64,000 nucleotides of DNA from positions 186,001 to 250,000 of the forward strand of contig NZ_BMNG01000002.1 in NCBI RefSeq assembly GCF_014646335.1. Direction: 5' to 3'. The notes under the pieces are model-generated. The model searched no databases, was not told the DNA's origin, and was given only the letters and a program-made list of their open reading frames with translations. Positions 8,081 through 17,389 of this stretch are shown in pieces; within the stretch, counting starts at the first letter, position 1; the number at the start of each line of letters is the position of its first letter. The translations under genes were made by a program, and so were the position numbers. The DNA is from Streptomyces lasiicapitis. GTDB taxonomy: Bacteria; Actinomycetota; Actinomycetes; Streptomycetales; Streptomycetaceae.

Positions 8081-10333
8081 TCACGTCATCGACTGCCCTC
8101 CAACGGCCCGGCCGCCGTCCAGAAGCCCGGCCGCCCGGGCCCACCGGTACTTCGCGCCGAGTACGGCGACCGGCTTCTCCGTCGTGTACGGGTACGCCAC
8201 GACGCCTCGCTCGAAGAGGTACTGGCAGGCCTCCTCCACCTCGACGTCGCCCGCGAGCGACGCGACGACGGGCTTGTCGATGCCGCGTCCACGGAACTCG
8301 GCGATCACGCGGGCCGTTAGTTCTGCGAAGACCATGGGAGGGGTGACGATGGTGTGCCAGTAGCCCAGTACGAGCGCGTGGATGCGCGGATCCTCCAGGC
8401 CGAGCCGGATCGTCGCCTCGTACGTCGAGGGGGGCTCGCCGCCGGTGATGTCGACGGGATTGCCCGCGGCGCCGAACGGCGGGATGAACTTCCGGAAGGC
8501 CGCGTCCAGGTCGGCCGGGATCTCCATGAGCCTCAGGCCGTTGTCAGTCACCGCGTCGGAGAGCAGCACGCCCGAGCCGCCCGCCCCGGTGATGATGACG
8601 ATGTTGTCGCCCTTGGGCGTCGGCAGGACCGGCAGCGCCCGCGCGTACTCCAGCATCTCGTTGAGCCCCGGGGCCCGGATGACTCCGGCCTGCCGCAGGA
8701 TGTCGTCGTAGACGGCGTCGTCGCCCGCGAGGGCGCCCGTGTGCGAGCCGGCGGCCTTCGCGCCCGCGGCGGTGCGGCCCGCCTTGAGGACCACGACGGG
8801 CTTCTTCGGCACGGTGGCGCGCGCGGCCTCCACGAAGGCCCGGCCGTCCTTGAGGTCCTCCAAGTGCATGGCGATGCATTGGGTGTTGGGGTCCTCGCCG
8901 AACCACGTCAGCAGGTCGTCCTCGTCGAGGTCCGATTTGTTGCCGAGTCCGACGATCGCCGAGACACCCGTCTTCGTGGTGCGTGCGAAGCCGAGGATGG
9001 CCATCCCGATGCCGCCGGACTGCGAGGTGAGCGCCACCGGGCCCTTGACGTCGTAGGGCGTGCAGAACGTGGCGCAGAGGTTCTGCCACGTCGAGTAGTA
9101 GCCGTAGATGTTCGGCCCGAGGAGCCGCACGCCGTGACGTTCCCCGATCGCCACGATCTCGTCCTGGAGGGCGTGTTCACCGGTCTCGGCGAACCCCGAG
9201 GGGATGAGGACGGCGTTCGGGATGCGCTTGCGCCCGACCTCCTCGAGCGCGGCCGCGACGAACTTGGCGGGGATCGCGAAGACCGCCACATCCACCTCAC
9301 CAGGGACGTCCGTAACACTCTTGTACGCCTTGCGGCCCAAGATGTCATCGGCCCGGGGGTTCACCGGATGGATCTCCCCGGAGAAGCCGCCGTCGATGAG
9401 GTTGCGCATCACCGAGTTGCCGATCTTCCCCGGCTCGTTGGACGCGCCGATGACGGCGACGGAGCGTGGCTCCATGAGCCGCCGCATCGAGGCCAGCATC
9501 TCGTCGCGCGTGTACTTTCGCCGCTGCTTGGGCTGCTCGGTGGCGAGGATGACGCGGATGTCGGCGGCGAGCGCGCCCTGCGGAGTCGCGATGACCGGAT
9601 TGAGGTCGACCTCCGCGATCTCGGGGAAGTCGGTGACCAGTTGGGACACCCGGCGTATCTGCTCGGCCAGCGCCCACCGGTCCACTCCTTGGGCGCCCCG
9701 CACCCCGCGCAGGATCTCGGCCGCGCCGATCGAGTCGAGCATCGAGAGGGCCTCGTCGGCGTCGACGGGCGCCAGGCGGAACGTGACGTCCTTGAGGACC
9801 TCGACGAGCACTCCGCCGAGACCGAAGGCGACGACCTTCCCGAAGGTGGGGTCGGTGACCGCCCCGACGATCACCTCCTGCGCGTCCGGGCCCGACGGCA
9901 GCAGCTCCTGCACCTGTATGCCGTCGATGCGTGCATCGGGCGCGTACGCACGCGCGTTGGCGACGATCCGGTGGAAGGCCTCCCGGATGTCCGCGGAGCC
10001 CTGCACGCCCACGACCACACCGCCCGCGTCGGTCTTGTGCAGGATGTCCGGCGAGACGATCTTCAGGACTACGGGCCCGCCGAAGTGCGCGGCGTGCGCC
10101 ACGGCCTCGTCGACGTCCCGCGCCAGCTCCTCCCCGGGGACGGCGATTCCGTACGCGTCCGCGAGCACCTTGCCCTCGGGTGCCGTCAGCGACGTACGCC
10201 CGTCGGCGCGTACGGAGTCGAGCAGTGTCCGCACCCGGGTGCGGCGGTCATCCCCACTCAGGCGGTCATCCCCACTCAGGCGCTTGTCCCCGCTCGGGCG
10301 GTCCTGCGCGCTCAGGTGGTCCTGGGCACTCAA
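8081..10333 (-). CDS. ADP-forming acyl-CoA (acetate-CoA ligase family) synthetase
   Basis: A 750-residue single-chain NDP-forming acyl-CoA synthetase with domains in the order ATP-grasp (about residues 30-240), CoA-binding Rossmann (about 285-390) and succinyl-CoA-ligase-like domains to the end. The phosphohistidine motif AGSHTGALAGDDAVYDD and SQSGGIGMAILG are visible. The N-terminus (SGDKRLSGDDRLSGDD) comes from short tandem DNA repeats, so the true start is uncertain and may be 20-30 codons inside; the upstream-most start sits next to the preceding gene's stop, implying coupling. It should convert a carboxylate plus CoA plus ATP to acyl-CoA (or the reverse), alongside the CoA-transferase and ThDP enzyme. 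Confidence 0.85.
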   Translation of the reverse strand: MSAQDHLSAQDRPSGDKRLSGDDRLSGDDRRTRVRTLLDSVRADGRTSLTAPEGKVLADAYGIAVPGEELARDVDEAVAHAAHFGGPVVLKIVSPDILHKTDAGGVVVGVQGSADIREAFHRIVANARAYAPDARIDGIQVQELLPSGPDAQEVIVGAVTDPTFGKVVAFGLGGVLVEVLKDVTFRLAPVDADEALSMLDSIGAAEILRGVRGAQGVDRWALAEQIRRVSQLVTDFPEIAEVDLNPVIATPQGALAADIRVILATEQPKQRRKYTRDEMLASMRRLMEPRSVAVIGASNEPGKIGNSVMRNLIDGGFSGEIHPVNPRADDILGRKAYKSVTDVPGEVDVAVFAIPAKFVAAALEEVGRKRIPNAVLIPSGFAETGEHALQDEIVAIGERHGVRLLGPNIYGYYSTWQNLCATFCTPYDVKGPVALTSQSGGIGMAILGFARTTKTGVSAIVGLGNKSDLDEDDLLTWFGEDPNTQCIAMHLEDLKDGRAFVEAARATVPKKPVVVLKAGRTAAGAKAAGSHTGALAGDDAVYDDILRQAGVIRAPGLNEMLEYARALPVLPTPKGDNIVIITGAGGSGVLLSDAVTDNGLRLMEIPADLDAAFRKFIPPFGAAGNPVDITGGEPPSTYEATIRLGLEDPRIHALVLGYWHTIVTPPMVFAELTARVIAEFRGRGIDKPVVASLAGDVEVEEACQYLFERGVVAYPYTTEKPVAVLGAKYRWARAAGLLDGGRAVGGQSMT

Positions 10334-11563
10334 TCAGATCACTCCGTTCGACTTGAGCAGGCGCAGTTCCTCGTCGCCGAGGCCGAGCTCGCCGATGAAC
10401 ACCTCTTCGTTGTGCTCGCCGAGCAGCGGCGAACTGACCACGTTCACGGGGGAGTCGGAGAGCTTCAGCGGCGAGCCCACGGTGGTGAACGAGCCGCGCT
10501 CGGGGTGCGGGACCTCGACGACCATCTCGTTGGTCACAAGCGAGGCGTCCTCGATGATCTCCTTGGTGGACAGGATCGGGCCGCACGGGATGTTGTGGGC
10601 GTTGAGGCGCTCCAGGACCTCCCACTTGGGCAGCGTCGAGGACCACTCCTCGATGAGCTGGAACATCTTGGTGAGCTGCGGAAGCCGCGCCTCGGGGGTG
10701 GCCCACTCGGGGTCCTCGGCGAGTTCGGGGCGTCCGATGAGCTCCGTGATGGGCTTCCAGCCGACGGGCTGCACGATGACGTACACGTAGTCGTTGGGCC
10801 CTCCGGGAGCGCACTTGACGGCCCACCCGGGCTGCCCGCCGCCGGAGGCGTTGCCGGAGCGGGGCACCTCGTCCCCGAAGTCGTCGTTGGGGTATTCGGC
10901 GAGCGGCCCGTGCGCGAGGCGCTGCTGGTCGCGCAGCTTGACGCGGCACAGGTTGAGCACGGCGTGCTGCATGGCGACGTTCACGCGCTGTCCGCGGCCG
11001 GTGTTCTCCCTCTGGAAGAGGGCGGCCAGAATGCCGGCGACGACATGGATGCCGGTCCCGGAGTCACCGATCTGCGCGCCCGTGGCGAGCGGCGGGCCGT
11101 CCTCGAAGCCGGTGGTCGACATGGAGCCGCCCATGGCCTGGGCGACGACCTCGTAGGCCTTGAAGTTGGTGTAGGGCCCGTCTCCGAAGCCCTTGATCGA
11201 GGCGTAGACGACGCGCGGGTTGATCTCCTGGATGCGCTCCCAGGTGAAGCCCATGCGGTCCACGGCGCCCGGGCCGAAGTTCTCGACCATCACGTCCGAG
11301 CGGCGGATCAGCTCGGTGAGGAGCTCCTTGCCGCGCTCGGTCTTGGTGTTGAGGGTGATGCTCCGCTTGTTGCAGTTGAGCATCGTGAAGTAGAGCGAGT
11401 CCACGTCCGGCAGGTCGCGCAACTGCTTGCGCGTGATGTCCCCGGTCGGTGCCTCCAGCTTCACCACGTCCGCACCGAGCCAGGCGAGGAGCTGGGTGGC
11501 GGAGGGACCGGACTGGACATGGGTCATGTCCAGGACGCGGATGCCTTCGAGAGCCTTGGTCAC
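10334..11563 (-). CDS. frc: CaiB/BaiF family CoA-transferase (formyl-CoA transferase-like)
   Basis: A 409-residue class III CoA-transferase. [39 protein letters not shown] and the [18 protein letters not shown] and MVENFGPG segments are close to formyl-CoA:oxalate CoA-transferases; [14 protein letters not shown] and the glycine-rich loop [15 protein letters not shown] are also characteristic. GTG start at 11563. It lies between the acyl-CoA synthetase and the ThDP lyase on the same strand with very short spacing, so the three are an operon. The expected reaction moves CoA between formate and a second carboxylate such as oxalate; the exact acceptor depends on what the ThDP enzyme does. Confidence 0.85.
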   Translation of the reverse strand: MTKALEGIRVLDMTHVQSGPSATQLLAWLGADVVKLEAPTGDITRKQLRDLPDVDSLYFTMLNCNKRSITLNTKTERGKELLTELIRRSDVMVENFGPGAVDRMGFTWERIQEINPRVVYASIKGFGDGPYTNFKAYEVVAQAMGGSMSTTGFEDGPPLATGAQIGDSGTGIHVVAGILAALFQRENTGRGQRVNVAMQHAVLNLCRVKLRDQQRLAHGPLAEYPNDDFGDEVPRSGNASGGGQPGWAVKCAPGGPNDYVYVIVQPVGWKPITELIGRPELAEDPEWATPEARLPQLTKMFQLIEEWSSTLPKWEVLERLNAHNIPCGPILSTKEIIEDASLVTNEMVVEVPHPERGSFTTVGSPLKLSDSPVNVVSSPLLGEHNEEVFIGELGLGDEELRLLKSNGVI

Positions 11564-11575
11564 GGCCGTGTCACC

Positions 11576-13267
11576 TCACTTGTACATGGTCTGGTTCATG
11601 GTTCCGGGGGCGTACGCGTCCGGGTCGACCCACACGTTGATCAGCGAGGGCTTGCCGGACTCGCGGGCGCGGCGCAGCGCCGGGCCGATGTCGGCGGGGT
11701 CGCGGACCTGCTCGCCGTAACCGCCCAGCATCTGGGCGAACTTGTCGTAGTGGACGTCCCCGAGGGTGTTGCCGACCCGTTCGCGCTCCGTGCCGTACTT
11801 GGCCTTCTGGCCGTAACGGATCTGGTTCATCGAGGAGTTGTTGCCGACGATGCCGACGAACGGCAGGTTGTAGCGCACGAGCGTCTCGAAGTCCCAGCCG
11901 GTGAGGCTGAAGGCGCCGTCTCCGAAGAGGGCCACCACTTCCTTGTCGGGCCGTGCCTGCTTGGCGGCGAGCACGAAGGGCACGCCGACGCCGAGCGTGC
12001 CGAGCGGTCCCGGGTCCATCCAGTGGCCCGGCGACTTGGGCTGGACGACCTGCCCGGAGAAGGTGACGATGTCGCCGCCGTCGCCTATGTAGATCGAGTC
12101 TTCGGTGAGGAAGTCGTTGATCTCGCTCACCAGGCGGTACGGATGGATGGGGGAGGCGTCGGACCTGAGGCTCGGCAGCCGCTTCTCGAGGGCCGTCTGC
12201 TCTGCGGCCCGCAGCTCGTCGAGCCACTCCTTGCGCCGGGACGCGCCTCCGTTGACGCGACCGGAGGCGGCCGCCGTCACGGACTTCAGGACAAGGCCCG
12301 CGTCGCCCACGATGCCGAGGTCGATGTCGCGGTTCTTGCCGACCGTGCGGTAGTCGAGGTCGATCTGGACGACCGTCGCCTCCGGAGAGAGGCGTTTTCC
12401 GTATCCCATGCGGAAGTCGAAGGGCGTGCCCACGATGACGATGAGGTCGGCGTTGGAGAAGGCGTAGCGCCGCGAGAGCTGGAAGTGGTGCGGGTCTCCG
12501 GGAGGCAGTGTGCCGCGTCCCGCGCCGTTCATGTAGGCGGGCACGTTGAGGGCGCGGACGAGCTCGATGGCCTCCGCCGTGCCGCGCGTCGTCCACACCT
12601 GGCTGCCCAGGAGGATGGCGGGCTTCTCGGCGTGCACGAGGAGGTCGGCGAGCTTCTCGATCGCCTCGGGGTCGCCCGCCGAGCGGGTCGAGGCACGGTA
12701 GTGCCCCGCGCGCGGGACGCGTGCCTTGTCCGCGGGGACCTTGGCGTCGAGCACGTCGCGGGGGATCTCCAGGAAGGAGGGTCCCGGAGCGCCGTGGTAG
12801 CACTCGCGAAACGCCATGGACACCATGTCGGCCGCGCGCGCGGTGTCCGGCACGGTCGCGGCGAACTTAGTGACGGGCGTCATCATGTCGACGTGCGGCA
12901 GGTCCTGCAGTGAGCCCATCTTGTGCTGGGTGTGGGCTCCCTGGCCGCCGATCAACAGCATCGGGGACTCCGCGCGGAAGGCGTTCGCGACGCCGGTGAC
13001 GGCGTCGGTGGTGCCGGGGCCCGCCGTCACCACGGCGCAGCCGGGTTTGCCGGTGATCCGCGCGTATCCGTCGGCCGCGTGGGCGGCGACCTGCTCGTGG
13101 CGTACGTCGACGACATCGATCCCCTCGTCGACGCAACCGTCGTAGATGTCGATGATGTGGCCGCCGCAAAGGGTGTAGATGACCTCCACACCCTCCGCCT
13201 TGAGAGCTTTGGCGACCAGATGCCCACCGGAGATGAGGGTGTTGTTGTCGCTGCTGTCGTCGGGCAT
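11576..13267 (-). CDS. ThDP-dependent acyl-CoA lyase/decarboxylase (oxalyl-CoA decarboxylase or 2-hydroxyacyl-CoA lyase-like)
   Basis: A 563-residue enzyme of the acetolactate synthase/oxalyl-CoA decarboxylase superfamily. It has the N-terminal catalytic Glu in VRHEQVAAHAADGYAR and the C-terminal ThDP-Mg motif starting at GDGAFSLTGWDFETL and ending GNNSS. ATG at 13267 is the family-like start; the frame is open 64 codons further but that part overlaps the operator region. At the position where oxalyl-CoA decarboxylases have Tyr-Glu (YEE) it has LQDLPHVD, as in 2-hydroxyacyl-CoA lyases and acetolactate synthases. First gene of the minus operon, facing sucC across an inverted repeat. The product could be formyl-CoA plus an aldehyde. 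Confidence 0.7.
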   Translation of the reverse strand: MPDDSSDNNTLISGGHLVAKALKAEGVEVIYTLCGGHIIDIYDGCVDEGIDVVDVRHEQVAAHAADGYARITGKPGCAVVTAGPGTTDAVTGVANAFRAESPMLLIGGQGAHTQHKMGSLQDLPHVDMMTPVTKFAATVPDTARAADMVSMAFRECYHGAPGPSFLEIPRDVLDAKVPADKARVPRAGHYRASTRSAGDPEAIEKLADLLVHAEKPAILLGSQVWTTRGTAEAIELVRALNVPAYMNGAGRGTLPPGDPHHFQLSRRYAFSNADLIVIVGTPFDFRMGYGKRLSPEATVVQIDLDYRTVGKNRDIDLGIVGDAGLVLKSVTAAASGRVNGGASRRKEWLDELRAAEQTALEKRLPSLRSDASPIHPYRLVSEINDFLTEDSIYIGDGGDIVTFSGQVVQPKSPGHWMDPGPLGTLGVGVPFVLAAKQARPDKEVVALFGDGAFSLTGWDFETLVRYNLPFVGIVGNNSSMNQIRYGQKAKYGTERERVGNTLGDVHYDKFAQMLGGYGEQVRDPADIGPALRRARESGKPSLINVWVDPDAYAPGTMNQTMYK

Positions 13268-13337
13268 GGCGAAGTCCTGTCCCTTCGTAGGGGAGTTGGA
13301 GTGCGCTGTTCCGCGCTCGGGGCGCCCTCGCAGTACA

Positions 13338-13366
13338 TTGCATACAGTCGACGAATACTGTATGAA
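13338..13366. promoter_or_regulatory. Divergent promoters with overlapping operator (GntR-like inverted repeat)
   Basis: A perfect inverted repeat, CATACAGT (13341-13348), 8-base spacer, ACTGTATG (13357-13364), lies between the ThDP-enzyme start (13267) and the sucC start (13435). On the plus strand TTGCAT (13338-13343), 17 bases, TATGAA (13361-13366) form a plausible promoter; on the minus strand TTCATA, 16 bases, TATGCA do the same. The palindrome fills both spacers, so one dimeric repressor could silence both operons. The arm pattern suits GntR/FadR-type regulators, but no regulator gene is in the locus. Confidence 0.65.
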
Positions 13367-13434
13367 GCTTGTTATCCCGCATCCGGTGGGTGGTGTCCAG
13401 GGGGCGTGCGGCACTTTCCAGACAGGAGCCGGAA

Positions 13435-14574
13435 ATGGACCTGTACGAGCACCAGGCAAGGCAACTCTTCGAGGAATACGGCATCTTGGTGCCGCGCGCC
13501 GAAGTCACCGACTCGGCCAAGGAGGCACGCGCGTGCGCCGAGCGTCTGGGCGGTCGCGTCGTCGTGAAAGCCCAGGTCAAGACCGGCGGCCGGGGCAAGG
13601 CGGGTGGCGTGAAACTCGCCGCCGACCCGGCCGCTGCGGAACTGACGGCCCGGCAGATCCTGGGCATGGACATCAAGGGGCACACGGTCGGCGCGGTGAT
13701 GCTGGCCCAACCCGTCGAGATCGACAGCGAGTTCTACGTCTCGTACGTACTCGACCGCACCCAGGGCCGATTCGTCGCGATCGCCTCCGCCGAGGGCGGC
13801 ATGGACATCGAGGAGGTGGCCGCCATCCGGCCCGAGGCGGTGGTCCGCGTACCGATCGACCCCTTCGAAGGCGTGCCCCGGCAGAAGGCCGCCGAGATCG
13901 CCGCCGCGGCGGGACTGCCCGACGCGGCGGCCGACACACTGGCCGCGCTGTGGAACGTACTGATCCGCGAGGACGCGCTGCTCGTCGAGGTCAACCCGCT
14001 CGTGCGCACCGCGCGCGGGGAGATCCTCGCACTTGACGGAAAAGTGACCCTCGACGACAACGCGCGCTTCCGGCAGGCACGTTGGGACGCGAGAGACGAG
14101 ACGCAGGACCGGGAAAGGGGCGGCCTTGAGGCGGCCGCGGCCGCCAAGGGGCTCAACTACGTCAAGCTCGACGGCGAGGTCGGCGTCATCGGAAACGGCG
14201 CGGGCCTCGTCATGTCCACCCTCGACGTCGTCGCGGGCTGCGGCGCGCGGCCCGCCGACTTCCTCGACATCGGAGGCGGCGCGTCCGCGCAGATCATGGC
14301 CGACGGCCTGTCCGTCATCCTCTCCGACCCGTCCGTCACCGCCGTGTTCGTGAACGTCTTCGGCGGCATCACCGCCTGCGACGCGGTCGCCGACGGCATC
14401 GTGCGCGCCCTCGATTCCGTACGCCTCACCAAGCCCCTGGTGGTCCGCCTCGACGGCAACAACGCCGCCCGGGGGCGCGCCATCCTCGACGAACGCGCCC
14501 ACCCTCTGGTCGAACAGGCCACCACCATGGACGGCGCCGCGCGGCGCGCCGCCGAACTCGCCCACGCAGCCTGA
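13435..14574 (+). CDS. sucC: Succinyl-CoA synthetase beta subunit paralogue
   Basis: A 379-residue ATP-grasp subunit starting [20 protein letters not shown], with [28 protein letters not shown] and [14 protein letters not shown] (the phosphate-loop region facing CoA), all normal for SucC. ATG at 13435 is preceded by AGGAG. It pairs with sucD 10 bases downstream. Placed opposite the CoA-transferase/ThDP operon rather than beside TCA-cycle genes, it is probably a specialised malate-, glycolate- or oxalate-type CoA ligase rather than the housekeeping enzyme; that is inference from context. Confidence 0.85.
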   Translation: MDLYEHQARQLFEEYGILVPRAEVTDSAKEARACAERLGGRVVVKAQVKTGGRGKAGGVKLAADPAAAELTARQILGMDIKGHTVGAVMLAQPVEIDSEFYVSYVLDRTQGRFVAIASAEGGMDIEEVAAIRPEAVVRVPIDPFEGVPRQKAAEIAAAAGLPDAAADTLAALWNVLIREDALLVEVNPLVRTARGEILALDGKVTLDDNARFRQARWDARDETQDRERGGLEAAAAAKGLNYVKLDGEVGVIGNGAGLVMSTLDVVAGCGARPADFLDIGGGASAQIMADGLSVILSDPSVTAVFVNVFGGITACDAVADGIVRALDSVRLTKPLVVRLDGNNAARGRAILDERAHPLVEQATTMDGAARRAAELAHAA

Positions 14575-14584
14575 GGAGCCGGCC

Positions 14585-15484
14585 ATGGCCATCTTTCTGA
14601 CCAAGGAGAGCAAGGTCCTCGTCCAGGGCATGACCGGCGCCGAGGGCATGAAGCACACCCGCCGCATGCTCGCCGCCGGCACGGACGTCGTCGGCGGCGT
14701 CAACCCCCGCAAGGCCGGCCGAAGCGTCGACTTCGACGACCGCGCCGTACCCGTCTTCGGATCCGTGCTCGACGGCATGGAGGCGACGGGCGCGGACGTC
14801 ACCGTCGTCTTCGTGCCGCCCGCCTTCAGCAAGGCCGCCGTCATGGAGGCGGCGGACGCCGGGATCGGTCTCGCCGTCGTCATCACCGAAGGCATCCCCG
14901 TGCACGACTCCGTCGCCTTCCACGCGTACGCCGAGCGGCACGGAACCCGCGTCATCGGCCCCAACTGCCCCGGCCTGATCACCCCCGGCCAGGCCAACGC
15001 GGGCATCATCCCCGCCGACATCACCAAGCCCGGACGCATCGGCCTGGTGTCCAAGTCCGGGACCCTCACCTACCAGCTCATGTACGAGCTGCGCGACATC
15101 GGCTTCTCCACCTGCGTGGGCATCGGCGGCGACCCCGTCGTCGGTACGACGCACATCGACTGCCTCGCCGCCTTCGAGGCCGACCCCGACACCGAACTGA
15201 TCGTCCTGATCGGGGAGATCGGCGGTGACGCGGAGGAGCGCGCGGCGGCGTACGTGCAGGAGTCCGTGAGCAAGCCCGTCGTCGCGTACATCGCCGGGTT
15301 CACGGCACCGGAGGGCCGAACCATGGGGCACGCGGGCGCCATCGTCTCCGGCTCGTCCGGCACCGCGCAGGCGAAGAAGGCCGCGCTGGAGGCCGTCGGC
15401 GTGCGGGTCGGCGGGACGCCGACGGAGACCGCCGAGCTGGTCCTTGAACGGCTCGCCGGTCCGGCTCGGCCGCGGACCGAGTGA
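14585..15484 (+). CDS. sucD: Succinyl-CoA synthetase alpha subunit paralogue
   Basis: A 299-residue alpha subunit with the CoA-binding Rossmann start ([18 protein letters not shown]), [30 protein letters not shown] and the active-site phosphohistidine in [21 protein letters not shown] at 14585 follows GAGGAG and trails sucC by 10 bases, so both subunits are made together. All catalytic residues appear intact. It should form the acyl-phosphate and then the acyl-CoA in complex with the neighbouring beta subunit; acid specificity cannot be told by eye. Confidence 0.85.
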   Translation: MAIFLTKESKVLVQGMTGAEGMKHTRRMLAAGTDVVGGVNPRKAGRSVDFDDRAVPVFGSVLDGMEATGADVTVVFVPPAFSKAAVMEAADAGIGLAVVITEGIPVHDSVAFHAYAERHGTRVIGPNCPGLITPGQANAGIIPADITKPGRIGLVSKSGTLTYQLMYELRDIGFSTCVGIGGDPVVGTTHIDCLAAFEADPDTELIVLIGEIGGDAEERAAAYVQESVSKPVVAYIAGFTAPEGRTMGHAGAIVSGSSGTAQAKKAALEAVGVRVGGTPTETAELVLERLAGPARPRTE

Positions 15485-15542
15485 CCTCACCCAGGCTGTG
15501 GAGTGCGTGACCCCACGCAGGGTGCGGGGCGAGTGACCTCAC
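15481..15542. repeat. Three direct 10-mers at exact 26-bp spacing
   Basis: GTGACCTCAC at 15481-15490, GTGACCCCAC at 15507-15516 and GTGACCTCAC at 15533-15542 recur every 26 bases downstream of the sucD end and 134 bases before the aldehyde dehydrogenase start. The first copy overlaps the sucD stop codon. The regular spacing suggests either a degenerate tandem duplication or a set of regulator half-sites for the dehydrogenase gene. Confidence 0.5.
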
Positions 15543-15675
15543 TCATAGGTGACGGACCGCCGCTCCACTACCGTCACTCCCGCGGCACGGCACCACGCAC
15601 CACCGGCGGCGCCGCCGCGCAGGAACAGCCATGCACCCCCCGCCCCGACTGTGCACCGTGAGCGGAGAGAACCGA

Positions 15676-17262
15676 ATGGCATCCACCCTCGACAACAACC
15701 CCGTCCCCAGCTCTCCCGACCTCCAGGTCCCCAAAGTCCTCAAGGCCAAGACGGCCTGGCCCGACGCCTGGGAGCGCTGCCTCGCCGCCGCGCCCGAGGC
15801 CTTCCGGGACGACCGCGTCCTGAACCTCTGGCACGGCGGCTGGCGCCCCGACGGCCGCCCGCTGCCCGCCACCAGCCCCGTCGACGGGAGCCCCATCGCG
15901 GGCCCGCCCCGGCTCGACGCGGCCGCCGCGCGCCGGGCCGTGCGCGCCTCGCTCGACCAGCACCGCGCCTGGCGCCACGTCCCGCTGCCGGAGCGTCGCG
16001 CCCGCGTCGCCGCCACGCTCGACGCCCTCACCGAACACCGGGAACTCCTGGCCCTGTTGCTCGTCTGGGAGATCGGCAAGCCGTGGCGGCTCGCGCAGGC
16101 CGACGTGGACCGGGCGATCGACGGCGTGCGCTGGTACGTCGACGGCATCGAGCCGATGGTCGACGGCAGGTCCCCGCTGGACGGCCCCGTCTCCAACATC
16201 GCGAGTTGGAACTATCCGATGAGCGTGCTCGTTCACGCAATGCTGGTACAGGCACTGGCAGGGAACGCGGTCATCGCCAAGACCCCGACCGACGGCGGCG
16301 TCTCCTGTCTCACTCTGGCCGGCGCGCTCGCCGCCCGCGAAGGGATTCCCGTCACCCTCGTCAGCGGCAGCGGCGGCGAGTTGTCCGAAGCGCTCGTGCG
16401 CGCCCCCGAGATCGGCTGCGTCTCCTTCGTCGGCGGCCGGGACACGGGAGCCGCGGTCGCCACAGCCGTCGCCGACCTCGGCAAACGACACATCCTCGAA
16501 CAGGAGGGACTCAACACCTGGGGCATCTGGAACTACAGCGACTGGGACACCCTCGCGGCGGTGATCCCCAAGCTCTTCGACTACGGCAAACAGCGCTGCA
16601 CGGCCTATCCGCGCTTCGTCGTCCAACGCGAGCTGTTCGACTCCTTCCTCGCGGCATATCTGCCCGCCGTGCGGACGGTGCGCGTCGGCCACCCGCTCGC
16701 GGTCGCCGGGCCCGAAGACCCCTTCCCGCAGCTCGACTTCGGCCCGCTGATCAACGCGGCCAAGGCCAAGGAACTCACCGACCACGTCGCGGAGGCCGTC
16801 GATCGCGGCGCCGTGCCGCTGTACCGCGGAGCACCCGACACCGGCCTCTTCCTGCCCGGCCAGGACACCTCCGCGTACGTCCACCCGGTCACGCTCCTCG
16901 CACCGCCGCCCTCGTCCCCGCTGCACCACGCGGAGCCGTTCGGGCCGGTCGACACGATCGTGCTCGTCGACACCGAGGCGGAGCTGCTCGCCGCCATGAA
17001 CGCGTCCAACGGCGCCCTGGTCGCCACCCTGTCCACCGACGACCAGGCGACGTACGACCGCCTCGCTCCGCAGATCCGTGCGTTCAAGACGGGCCGGGGC
17101 AAGCCGCGTTCGCGTGGCGACCGCGAGGAGCTGTTCGGCGGGTTCGGCGCTTCGTGGCGGGGCGCGTTCGTCGGCGGGGAGCTGCTGGTGCGGGCCGTCA
17201 CGCAGGGCGCGGTGGGGGAGCGGGCGCCGGGGAACTTCCCCAGCTACCACCTCATGGCGTGA
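15676..17262 (+). CDS. Aldehyde dehydrogenase family protein
   Basis: A 528-residue NAD(P)-dependent aldehyde dehydrogenase. SWNYPMSVLVHAMLVQALAGNAVIAKTP carries the conserved Asn and the cofactor-binding Lys; HILEQEGLNTWG has the general-base Glu and YGKQRCTAYPR the nucleophilic Cys, though the surroundings differ from classical ELGGK and GQxC, marking a divergent branch. ATG at 15676 follows GGAGAG; the frame is open upstream to 15631 without a ribosome site. It lies about 190 bp after sucD and may oxidise the aldehyde released by the ThDP lyase. Substrate unknown. Confidence 0.8.
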   Translation: MASTLDNNPVPSSPDLQVPKVLKAKTAWPDAWERCLAAAPEAFRDDRVLNLWHGGWRPDGRPLPATSPVDGSPIAGPPRLDAAAARRAVRASLDQHRAWRHVPLPERRARVAATLDALTEHRELLALLLVWEIGKPWRLAQADVDRAIDGVRWYVDGIEPMVDGRSPLDGPVSNIASWNYPMSVLVHAMLVQALAGNAVIAKTPTDGGVSCLTLAGALAAREGIPVTLVSGSGGELSEALVRAPEIGCVSFVGGRDTGAAVATAVADLGKRHILEQEGLNTWGIWNYSDWDTLAAVIPKLFDYGKQRCTAYPRFVVQRELFDSFLAAYLPAVRTVRVGHPLAVAGPEDPFPQLDFGPLINAAKAKELTDHVAEAVDRGAVPLYRGAPDTGLFLPGQDTSAYVHPVTLLAPPPSSPLHHAEPFGPVDTIVLVDTEAELLAAMNASNGALVATLSTDDQATYDRLAPQIRAFKTGRGKPRSRGDREELFGGFGASWRGAFVGGELLVRAVTQGAVGERAPGNFPSYHLMA

Positions 17263-17342
17263 GGGCGGGGTGGGGGCACGGGGCTGTGTTGCCGTGCCCC
17301 CGCTCACCCCACCGTCGGCGGCCCGGTGCGCGCCACCCTTGG

Positions 17343-17382
17343 CTGTCGCCCTGTCGCCCTGTCGCCCTGTCGCCCTGTCGCC
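17343..17382. repeat. Octanucleotide tandem repeat (5 copies)
   Basis: Five exact head-to-tail copies of CTGTCGCC occupy the space between the convergent aldehyde dehydrogenase (ends 17262) and DUF2254 gene (ends 17390). It is non-coding, adjacent to the DUF2254 stop, and has no hairpin. It is of interest as a second short-unit array in this window besides the heptamer array near 52.6 kb. Confidence 0.85.
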
Positions 17383-17389
17383 GTGCCGG

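Noticed and set aside
8354..12913. A 1519-codon plus-strand open frame
   Set aside because: It is the shadow of the acyl-CoA synthetase, CoA-transferase and ThDP genes; residue composition is Asp/Arg/Gly-rich with no motif.
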